Shown piece by piece: positions 42,907 through 49,915 of a stretch of DNA of 52,023 nt. Under the pieces are notes generated by a model. The model was not told the origin of the DNA, did no database searches, and saw nothing but the letters and a program-made list of their open reading frames with translations. A program made the position numbers and the translations under genes. Source of the stretch: Saprospiraceae bacterium (GTDB taxonomy: Bacteria > Bacteroidota > Bacteroidia > Chitinophagales > Saprospiraceae); assembly GCA_027486765.1 (NCBI GenBank), contig JAIXOO010000068.1, positions 1 through 52,023 on the forward strand, written 5' to 3'. The first letter of the stretch is position 1. The number at the start of each line of letters is the position of its first letter.

Positions 42907-43449
42907 ATGAATGCCCGGACACTGTCGCCCCCCTCGGTTCAGCCTGAACATGAAACGCCTGAACAACCCAACCCAAAACCTCATCGAAGGCTCTGGTGGT
43001 TGCTTATTGTCTTCGTAACCACTATTTATGCTGCTTTCAATGTAGAAGACTTTGATTTTTTGATAGAAAAAGATGGGCAGTATGAGTTAGCGCCACAGCG
43101 CAAAGGAAAATTACAAAAAGAATTAGAAGAGATTGACAATGCAGAGCAATATGTAATCATTGCCACTAAAGCAGGTTTCTATCCATGCTACAACTGCGGC
43201 CAGTCTACTATGATTTTTTTAAATGTCGGAGAAGTCTGGAAATATGGAGTGACTCGAATAGGCCAAGACAGAAGATATCGAAAATTAGAAATTCCAAAAG
43301 GTTTAACCTATCTGAAAGAATACGTTGGTGACACAGGAACTTGCCTTAAGCTTGAAAAAATTAAAATCTACAACTATGCCCTACTTCCTGAGAACCTCCA
43401 AAGATCAACACCTTTGATTCGTCCTCCAGGCAATAGGGTTGATCTTTAA
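42907..43449 (+). CDS. Hypothetical membrane-anchored protein with GIY-YIG-like toxin-type C-terminal domain
   Basis: A 180-residue protein: Pro-rich start, one membrane helix (about 29-47, RLWWLLIVFVTTIYAAFN), then a 130-residue domain. The segment GFYPCYNCGQSTMIFLNVGE followed by VWKYGVTRIGQDRRY, and the ending RPPGNRVDL, resemble GIY-YIG-like C-terminal domains found in Bacteroidota polymorphic toxins, as I recall them. The region looks richer in A/T than groEL, which fits acquisition by transfer. A small gene follows after 23 nt, as immunity genes do. The toxin reading is an inference. Confidence 0.5.
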   Translation: MNARTLSPPSVQPEHETPEQPNPKPHRRLWWLLIVFVTTIYAAFNVEDFDFLIEKDGQYELAPQRKGKLQKELEEIDNAEQYVIIATKAGFYPCYNCGQSTMIFLNVGEVWKYGVTRIGQDRRYRKLEIPKGLTYLKEYVGDTGTCLKLEKIKIYNYALLPENLQRSTPLIRPPGNRVDL

Positions 43450-43472
43450 CGAAAAACCCTTAAATTGCAGTT

Positions 43473-43901
43473 ATGAATACGCAAGCAGCTACCAAAAATT
43501 CAATTTACACTTCCACCGCGTGCTGGCATGAAGTACCTCGTATAAACGCACAAACAGCTCATGAGTTAGGTGATTTTTTGGAAAAAAGGATAAATCTTGA
43601 AGCATTTGGTTCTGGGTTAAAGGACATTTGGTTTGTTGCACTAATTATGCAGCCTGAGGATAAAATCCACACCAACCAAATCGTTTTTCATCGAAAAACC
43701 ACCTTATTGTTGGAGCTCTTTTGGCGCATGGATTACAACCGGGTAATGGCCTCCACACTTCCCGAGTTTAAAGCCTATTTGGCAGCGTTTTTTGTGGAAG
43801 TGCTACAAATAGCGAAGGAGCAGAAAAGGATTAAAAATTTTGATATGGAAGGGTTTATTGCGGCGGTGGAAAAGGTGTTGCCAGAGTGGTTAGGGAGCTA
43901 A
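43473..43901 (+). CDS. Hypothetical protein (142 aa), possible immunity partner
   Basis: Not recognised. A soluble, mostly helical protein without signal peptide. Visible blocks are LGDFLEKRINLEAFGSGLKD, IWFVALIMQPEDKIH, TLLLELFWRMDYNRVM and FKAYLAAFFVEVLQIAKEQK. It starts 23 nt after the stop of the putative toxin-type gene, on the same strand, and is the right size for a cytoplasmic immunity protein. The 100 nt that follow hold no further gene. Confidence 0.55.
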   Translation: MNTQAATKNSIYTSTACWHEVPRINAQTAHELGDFLEKRINLEAFGSGLKDIWFVALIMQPEDKIHTNQIVFHRKTTLLLELFWRMDYNRVMASTLPEFKAYLAAFFVEVLQIAKEQKRIKNFDMEGFIAAVEKVLPEWLGS

Positions 43902-44004
43902 AAAACGAAAACAAAAAACAATTAACAATTAATATCGCTCGTGGATTCGAGAATGAAAGGATGACTCTCCCATAAAAGCCCGAACCCACGAACTTCAGAT
44001 GCTT

Positions 44005-44730
44005 CTAAAAAATAATCCCCAACTTCAACACTATCGCGCTCCCCGTTGCCTTGGAGTTCTCACGTTTATTGCCCGTAGGGTCAAAAATAGTGCCTTTGTC
44101 TTCGGTTAAGTCAGTGAAACCCGATTGAAAGCCGATACCTGCCACCAGAGAGGTCGTTTCCGCCAGGCTGTATTCAATCCCGCCATTCATTCCCCAAAGC
44201 AGACTGATGCCGTTGATGTCCTTTTTGATGTTGATTTTTTCAGCGTCGGCGCCGATGCCGCGCCCTTCGATGCTACCCGTCGATTTGGATTTAAAGTTGA
44301 GGAACACGCCAGGTTCGAGGAAGTACCGCATGCGGCCAAATTCCCGCGTCCGCATTTTAACCAGCAGCGGGATTTCAATAAACTGCAAACTGTGTTTCAG
44401 CTTCACTCCAGCGGGCAAGGTATCCAAATCCGGACCCAAATCCGACTGCACCCAATATTTCCCACCATATTCATAAGTCAGCGACCCACCATGATTGAAC
44501 GCAAAGCCAATTCCGGTAGAAATAGCGTAGTTTTGTCGGAAGTACAATTCAGTCATCATCCCCAGTTTGAGGCCCAGATTTGTACCATTCCGGTTGATGT
44601 TTTTGTTGTCAGTGTTCATACCCGTGAAAGCGGGGCTCAGTTGAAATCCAAACCTTACATCTTCAAACTGGGCAGACAACTGCGTTAGCGCGATGCATAA
44701 AAATGCTGCTACTGCAATAATTTTTTTCAT
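44005..44730 (-). CDS. PorT-like outer-membrane beta-barrel protein
   Basis: A 241-residue protein with signal peptide MKKIIAVAAFLCIALTQLSAQ. The barrel strands follow the outer_membrane_beta_barrel_2/PorT-like pattern of Bacteroidota: FGFQLSPAFTGMNTDNKN, GLKLGMMTELYFRQNYAIST, GIGFAFNHGGSLTY, LQFIEIPLLVKMRT, YFLEPGVFLNFK and a final strand ending IVLKLGIIF. The role is probably structural or adhesive; direct involvement in type IX secretion is possible but not shown. Confidence 0.85.
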   Translation of the reverse strand: MKKIIAVAAFLCIALTQLSAQFEDVRFGFQLSPAFTGMNTDNKNINRNGTNLGLKLGMMTELYFRQNYAISTGIGFAFNHGGSLTYEYGGKYWVQSDLGPDLDTLPAGVKLKHSLQFIEIPLLVKMRTREFGRMRYFLEPGVFLNFKSKSTGSIEGRGIGADAEKINIKKDINGISLLWGMNGGIEYSLAETTSLVAGIGFQSGFTDLTEDKGTIFDPTGNKRENSKATGSAIVLKLGIIF

Positions 44731-44758
44731 ATTTCGATTGTTTTGTGTTGGTTAGTTG

Positions 44759-44839
44759 GTTGAGGAGTTTAGTAGTTTAAATGAGCGGCATTTCGGCTCC
44801 GCTCAGTGACCGCTCATTTAAACTACTAAACCGCTCAAC
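44759..44839. repeat. Inverted repeat in a divergent promoter region
   Basis: Arms of 30 nt (44759-44788 and 44810-44839, core GTTTAGTAGTTTAAATGAGC) pair with two mismatches around a 21-nt loop that holds a further small stem. Unlike the other palindromes it lies between divergent genes, so it cannot serve as a normal terminator for either. Confidence 0.9.
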
Positions 44840-44883
44840 TACAAATTTAGATTCTAAGCAATGAAAAAAAAGTCTAATCCGGT

Positions 44884-45930
44884 ATGAGTTGGCAGAACGT
44901 TTTGGTTTTATTCTGTGTATTAACGTTTTTTGCAGGCTGCAAGTCTGACAAACGTGATGATTTACCTGATGTATCCGGCATTTCGCCCGTCAAATTGAAA
45001 GTTCGCCGCTTTGAGCAGGACTTATTCAAACTGGATACGAATAAGCTGGCGGAAGAGCTGCCTTTTTTGAAGTCAAAATATGGCGCGTTTGCCAAAATTT
45101 ATTTTGACAACATCCTGGGAGCTACCTCGAAAGAAGTAGCACCAGAGGGCGAAGTGGCTTTCGTCAAGGGTTTCATTACCCACCCTGCGGTGCATCACTT
45201 GTACGATACCTGTCAGGTGCTCTATCCCGAGTTGCCAAAGGAAAGCATCCAACAGTTGGAAGAAGCATTCCGTTACTACAAGTACTATTTCCCGGAGCGA
45301 AAAGTACCAACACTTACTACTTTTATCTCCGAGTATTCCATCGGCAATTTTGTGTACGCCAACGACGACCTGGCCATTGGTCTCGATTTCTTTTTGGGCG
45401 AAAAATACCCTTATCTGAATTACAATCCCGACAATCCCAATTTTTCGCAGTACCTGACCCGCACTTTTAACCAAGAACACATTGCGGTCAAAACCCTCTG
45501 GCCATTGGTAAGCGACATTGTTGGGGCTGCCCCCGGGGGTGAAACCTTGCTCGATCACATGATCCACAATGGCAAAAAAATGTACCTGCTCGATCATTTG
45601 TTGCCCTTCACGGCTGATACGGCCAAAATGGAAGTATCGACCAGTCAGTGGAAATGGCTGAACGAAAACGAGAACAATATTTGGGCCTATTTTTTACAAC
45701 AAAACCTGCTATACAATACGGAATGGCAAAAGATTCGCAAATTCGTGGAGTATAGCCCCAATTCACCAGGGATGCCCGCCGAAGCACCTGGCCGCACTGG
45801 CGATTGGCTGGGTTGGCAGATCATCAAAGCCTACATGGAGCAAAACCCCGACACCCCGCTGAAAGAACTATTCCGCCTGACCGATAGCCAAACGATTTTG
45901 AAACGGGCTCGTTACAAGCCCAAACTTTAA
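44884..45930 (+). CDS. gldB: GldB-family gliding-motility-type lipoprotein
   Basis: A 348-residue lipoprotein: hydrophobic start and lipobox FFAGC at about residue 19. Family blocks include VRRFEQDLFKLD, LPFLKSKYGAFAKIYFDNIL, ISEYSIGNFVYANDDLAIGL and LDFFLGEKYPYL, EHIAVKTLWPLVSDIVG, and the C-terminal GRTGDWLGWQIIKAYMEQNP. In flavobacteria GldB is needed for gliding; many non-gliding Bacteroidota keep a homologue, so motility is not proven. Its neighbour is a 2OG-Fe(II) oxygenase 40 nt downstream. Confidence 0.88.
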   Translation: MSWQNVLVLFCVLTFFAGCKSDKRDDLPDVSGISPVKLKVRRFEQDLFKLDTNKLAEELPFLKSKYGAFAKIYFDNILGATSKEVAPEGEVAFVKGFITHPAVHHLYDTCQVLYPELPKESIQQLEEAFRYYKYYFPERKVPTLTTFISEYSIGNFVYANDDLAIGLDFFLGEKYPYLNYNPDNPNFSQYLTRTFNQEHIAVKTLWPLVSDIVGAAPGGETLLDHMIHNGKKMYLLDHLLPFTADTAKMEVSTSQWKWLNENENNIWAYFLQQNLLYNTEWQKIRKFVEYSPNSPGMPAEAPGRTGDWLGWQIIKAYMEQNPDTPLKELFRLTDSQTILKRARYKPKL

Positions 45931-45970
45931 CTTGTGTTTTCTTTGACGCAAGCCAAATAAAAAAACCACC

Positions 45971-46921
45971 ATGAAACGCGCAATTCCATTAGTTGACCTG
46001 TCCATGTTTGTCAATGGTTCTGCGGCAGAACGTACCGCTTTTGTGCAAGAGCTGGGCGATGCCTTTCACAACATTGGCTTTGTGGGGGTTGTCAATCACG
46101 GTATCCCCAAAAGTTTGATTGACGATTTTTACGCCGCTTCCAAACGTTTTTTTGCTTTGCCAGACGAGACCAAAAAAAAGTATGAGGTGCCCGGCATGGC
46201 CGGACAACGCGGTTATACTTCTTTTGGTAAAGAGCACGCCAAGCAGTCCAAGGTGGCCGACTTGAAAGAGTTTTTTCAAATTGGCCAGGAAGTGCCAGCT
46301 GGTCATCCGGCCAAGGCCAAATATCCTGATAACGTAGAAACAACGGAAGAACCTGCTTTTGCTGCGCTGGGTTTTCAATTGTACCGCGCCTTTGAAAGTA
46401 CGGGGGCACAATTGTTAAAAGCCATTGCCATTCACTTGAATCTGGGCGAAGGCTATTTTGATTCCCAGATCACCTACGGCAATAGCATTCTGCGCTCCAT
46501 TTTTTATCCACCCATTGCCCATGAGCCAGCTTCAGCCATCCGGGCCGAGCAACACGAAGATATCAACCTGATCACACTGTTGGTTGGTGCCTCCGCAGGC
46601 GGTTTGGAACTGCTGAATATGGAGGAAAAATGGATGGCCATCGTGCCCGAGGAGGACGAAATTGTGATCAATGTAGGGGACATGTTGCAACGTTTGACCA
46701 ACAACTATTTGAAGTCAACAACGCACCGGGTAGTGAATCCACCACGAGAAGAATGGCATCTGCCCCGTTTGTCGATTCCTTTCTTCCTACACCCGGTCAG
46801 TGACATGGATTTGAGCTGTTTGCCATCCTGTGTGACTGCTGACAATCCGCTGCATTATGAGCCAATTACAGCGGGTGAGTACCTGGATGAAAGATTGCGT
46901 GAAATTGGGCTAAAAAAATAA
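45971..46921 (+). CDS. 2-oxoglutarate/Fe(II) oxygenase, isopenicillin-N-synthase family
   Basis: A 316-residue cytoplasmic oxygenase. A DIOX_N segment opens the protein (IPLVDLSMF, GFVGVVNHGIP). The iron ligands are His195 and Asp197 in QHEDINL and His252 in STTHRVVN; the 2-oxoglutarate-binding RLS is at 266-268. It follows gldB by 40 nt and may be co-transcribed. The substrate is unknown; the family also includes plain hydroxylases with no role in beta-lactam synthesis. The 178 nt from here to tatA show no gene. Confidence 0.92.
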   Translation: MKRAIPLVDLSMFVNGSAAERTAFVQELGDAFHNIGFVGVVNHGIPKSLIDDFYAASKRFFALPDETKKKYEVPGMAGQRGYTSFGKEHAKQSKVADLKEFFQIGQEVPAGHPAKAKYPDNVETTEEPAFAALGFQLYRAFESTGAQLLKAIAIHLNLGEGYFDSQITYGNSILRSIFYPPIAHEPASAIRAEQHEDINLITLLVGASAGGLELLNMEEKWMAIVPEEDEIVINVGDMLQRLTNNYLKSTTHRVVNPPREEWHLPRLSIPFFLHPVSDMDLSCLPSCVTADNPLHYEPITAGEYLDERLREIGLKK

Positions 46922-47099
46922 GTACTTCAAAAATTGCCCGCTTTACGTCAAAGTTCTGCCCGTTTCGCCGTATTTTTTCTGGCGTTACTGCTTAAACCTT
47001 CGTACATTGCGGGCTGTCTAACATTAGAGCATTCCTAGCGGGTGCTTATCAAGGGTTTTCGAAAGAGAACCCATAGATCATTCAAAAAAAAAGATCGTC

Positions 47100-47342
47100 A
47101 TGGGAACAATGATGTTGTTGTTTGCGCTTGGCGGATCGGAAGTCCTTTTGATTTTCTTCGCGATCCTGCTTTTGTTTGGTGGTAGAAAAATTCCAGAACT
47201 GATGCGTGGCATCGGCAAAGGTATCCGTGAATTCAACGCTGCCAAATCCACTATTGAGTCTGAATTGAAGGAAGGAATACGTGAAGCTGACAACAAAGCT
47301 CAGCAGCAACAGCCTGCTTCTAATATCGATGGACCGAAATAG
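47100..47342 (+). CDS. tatA: Sec-independent protein translocase TatA/TatB-type subunit
   Basis: An 80-residue protein with one N-terminal membrane helix (about 8-24, GGSEVLLIFFAILLLFGG), the family hinge GRKIPELMRGIGKGIREF and a polar Gln-rich tail. It forms the pore of the twin-arginine pathway, which would export the SoxB-like protein encoded at 19780-21468. tatC is not adjacent. Confidence 0.93.
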   Translation: MGTMMLLFALGGSEVLLIFFAILLLFGGRKIPELMRGIGKGIREFNAAKSTIESELKEGIREADNKAQQQQPASNIDGPK

Positions 47343-47359
47343 TTGAAGAGAGTTTAGGC

Positions 47360-47460
47360 GGTTGAGGGAGGTTGAGAAGGTTTAGGCTGCCGCAGTGATT
47401 TTGACAAAGGCCTTGTTTATGTCGCTGCGGAAGCCTAAACCTTCTCAACCTCCCTCAACC
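47360..47460. repeat. 38-bp inverted repeat between convergent genes
   Basis: Arms 47360-47397 and 47423-47460 (core GGTTGAGGGAGGTTGAG) pair with two mismatches around a 25-nt loop. Further GTTGAG words flank both sides. It separates tatA from the convergent DUF6029 gene. Confidence 0.93.
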
Positions 47461-47474
47461 TTCTCAACCATTTT

Positions 47475-49172
47475 TCAAAAAGTGCTGGTCACCGCAAAAC
47501 GAAACCCACTAAATGCCGGCTCCAAACGGCATATGCCACCCGTGCAGACCACTCCTTCCACTTGTTTGATGTAACTCAACGAAAATCGGTTTGATTTGAT
47601 GGTGTAAAACACGTCGAAACGCGGGTAGTACAGGGCCTTACGTTTGCCATTTTCTACCGGGCTGGCCACTCCCGGCACAGCATTGAACATATTGGCGGCG
47701 GCAAAAGTCCAATGCGGTGCCAAGGTATATTCCGCTTGTATCCAGGCCCAGGAGCCAAAATCGGCACCCAATTCCACACTCGGATCTTCTTGCATGAACA
47801 TGTACTGTGCTTCAATGCGCAGCAATTTGCGCGGTGTGAATTTGTATTGGTATTCAAAAAACGGCGTGATGGTTCGCACCAGCGGCACATTGGGTTTTAC
47901 TTCAAATACTTCCTGGTTGTATTCTTGGCGTTGCACCCCAGCGATGATGGTGGTGTTGCGTTTGATTTTCAAGGTCATTTCTGCATAAATCTCCCGATAC
48001 AGCAATTCATCCTCCAGGTTTTGAATGTTGGATACATTCACATTAAAGCTCAGTTTTTTGCTGGGGGCATAGCGCAAATCGGCCTGAAAGGACAATTCAC
48101 CCAATTCCTGGGTAGCCGCATTGTAACGCGAAGTCAGGCGGTAGGTGTTCGAACGAGCCATCGGGGGGATGAAATTCAGCGTGCCCCGGTTCGCCTGCTC
48201 CTGTGGGCGGGTGCGCCAGGAGAAGTTTTGGGTGCGTTTGCCCTCCAGGCTGAGGCCAAATTTTTCACCCGCATAACTCACATTGCTGTAAAAAACTGTG
48301 CCCGCTTTTTGGATGAACCGATCACCCGTAATGGTATCCTGTTTGACAATGGTTTCTGCAAAAGGGTCGTTTTGGGCGTCGGGGGTTTTATAGGCACCTT
48401 CAAAATACCAGGAGAATGCACCTTTGCTCAAGGTATTGTAGCCAGTAAAAGCATAGGTGTTGTATTTGGGCACAAAAACGTATTCAGGGCCATAGGTATT
48501 CAATACGGATACCAGAGAGTTCATGGATTGATCGTCCAAAGTGCGGTTGACGATGCCGAATCCGGGTGCCAATGTCCAGGCATTTTCGTCATTTGAACTA
48601 ACAAAACCATCCAAGCTTACCCCTTTGATGGTGGAGCGGTAGCTGTCGAATTGCTGCCGCTGCTTGCCCGTGAACCCCTTGATTTTCCAATTTTCTCCCA
48701 GGCTGTATTCCAGTCGCAGGCCGATCAGCGCGTTGTCGATCAGCAAGGGCCGTTCTTCAAAAGCGCGAAAAATGATGCCACTGCCAATTTGGTCGTAGAT
48801 ATAACCCGCAGTAATGCCCAGCTTGTCCACCTGTTTTTTGATGAACCACATCCCGATGCCCTGGCCTGAGTAAGAATCGGTAGGATTAAGTAGGTTCGAG
48901 TTGTTAAAAGCATCAAAGCGTAGACCAAAATCGAAGCCCCAGTTGTTGTAGTTGAGGTTGAGCCAAGCTTCGGCGCCGTAGAGTTGGCGATCGTATTGGG
49001 GCGTGTTGGCAGCACCAATGAGGGAATCGCGGATAAAAAAATTGGCATTGGTCTGTAGGCTGCCAGAAATTTGTCCGCCATTGGAGGAAGGATTATCTTG
49101 CGCCACCATTTGTAGCGGCAAAAATGCGAGATACAGCATGATTACACTGAACGGAATACTTAAGCGGTTCAT
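47475..49172 (-). CDS. DUF6029-type outer-membrane protein
   Basis: A 565-residue barrel protein with a signal peptide (about 1-24) and amphipathic strands throughout. The DUF6029 endings GVVCTGGICRLEPAFSGFRF and a C-terminal aromatic residue are present. It is divergent from a TlpA-like thioredoxin, a pairing I recall in other Saprospiria. The two Cys of CTGGIC could form a disulfide that such a thioredoxin acts on; this is a guess. Confidence 0.82.
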   Translation of the reverse strand: MNRLSIPFSVIMLYLAFLPLQMVAQDNPSSNGGQISGSLQTNANFFIRDSLIGAANTPQYDRQLYGAEAWLNLNYNNWGFDFGLRFDAFNNSNLLNPTDSYSGQGIGMWFIKKQVDKLGITAGYIYDQIGSGIIFRAFEERPLLIDNALIGLRLEYSLGENWKIKGFTGKQRQQFDSYRSTIKGVSLDGFVSSNDENAWTLAPGFGIVNRTLDDQSMNSLVSVLNTYGPEYVFVPKYNTYAFTGYNTLSKGAFSWYFEGAYKTPDAQNDPFAETIVKQDTITGDRFIQKAGTVFYSNVSYAGEKFGLSLEGKRTQNFSWRTRPQEQANRGTLNFIPPMARSNTYRLTSRYNAATQELGELSFQADLRYAPSKKLSFNVNVSNIQNLEDELLYREIYAEMTLKIKRNTTIIAGVQRQEYNQEVFEVKPNVPLVRTITPFFEYQYKFTPRKLLRIEAQYMFMQEDPSVELGADFGSWAWIQAEYTLAPHWTFAAANMFNAVPGVASPVENGKRKALYYPRFDVFYTIKSNRFSLSYIKQVEGVVCTGGICRLEPAFSGFRFAVTSTF

Positions 49173-49289
49173 TTGGAATTGTCTTAGTGGTGACTTAATC
49201 AGGGATTTAATGTGGTCAACTACTTAGCGTGCAGTATTTGAATTAAAAGCCGCTATTTTTATGGGTCAAACTTAATAAAATCAGATAGG

Positions 49290-49793
49290 ATGAAATTGAT
49301 GAAATACGGGATGTTCGCCGCCGCGACGCTTTTGACGATTGCACTCTCTGCGCAAAGCAGCAAAACATTGCCCGATGCCACGGTGAAAACCCTGGATGGC
49401 AAGAGTGTGCAAATCAAAAGTTATGTAGGCAAGGGCAAGATCACGATCCTGAGTTTTTGGGCTACCTGGTGCGCCCCTTGCAAGCGCGAAATGGACGCCA
49501 TCACGGAAGTATATGGCGATTGGAAAAATGATTACGATGTGCAGTTTTTGGCCGTCACCATCGATACCCAACGCGATTTACCCAAAGTAAAACCCATGGT
49601 GACCACCAAAGGCTGGCCCTACATTTTCCTCAGTGATGCAGCCAACCAACTCAAAACCGCCCTCAACTTTCAAACCATTCCCCAAACTTATTTGATTGAC
49701 CAAAAGGGTAACATCGTGTATGAGCACACGGGTTACAATCCGGGCGATGAACTGGATTTGGAGGAGAAGATCAAGGCTTTGGCGAAGAAGTGA
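49290..49793 (+). CDS. TlpA-like thioredoxin-fold protein
   Basis: A 167-residue exported redox protein. The signal peptide covers about 1-21. The thioredoxin-like domain has the active site WCAPC at 60-64 and the cis-Pro block FQTIPQTYLID. It probably reduces disulfides in periplasmic or outer-membrane proteins or in cytochrome c maturation. It is divergent from the DUF6029 gene and followed by a hairpin. Confidence 0.92.
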   Translation: MKLMKYGMFAAATLLTIALSAQSSKTLPDATVKTLDGKSVQIKSYVGKGKITILSFWATWCAPCKREMDAITEVYGDWKNDYDVQFLAVTIDTQRDLPKVKPMVTTKGWPYIFLSDAANQLKTALNFQTIPQTYLIDQKGNIVYEHTGYNPGDELDLEEKIKALAKK

Positions 49794-49834
49794 TTTGCCA
49801 CGAATTTACTGACTTACTGATACTTTAGCATAAG

Positions 49835-49868
49835 AATGGGTTGCAGGTGAAAAAACTTGCAGCCCATT
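49835..49868 (+). terminator. Hairpin after the TlpA-like gene
   Basis: AATGGGTTGCAGG (49835-49847) pairs with CTTGCAGCCCATT (49856-49868) with G-U pairs and an 8-nt loop, followed by a T-rich stretch. Confidence 0.65.
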
Positions 49869-49915
49869 TGTGCATTTTATATCTTGACTATATCTTGTTT
49901 TACAAACACTCGTTC

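Noticed and set aside
45971-46921. Beta-lactam biosynthesis gene (isopenicillin N synthase)
   Set aside because: Only the broad oxygenase fold and the iron and 2-oxoglutarate residues are shared. The RLS motif marks a 2-oxoglutarate user, and no ACV synthetase is nearby.
47712-48596. 294-residue open frame on the plus strand
   Set aside because: Antisense to the DUF6029 barrel gene, which has a signal peptide and the family ending. The frame is a codon-usage shadow.
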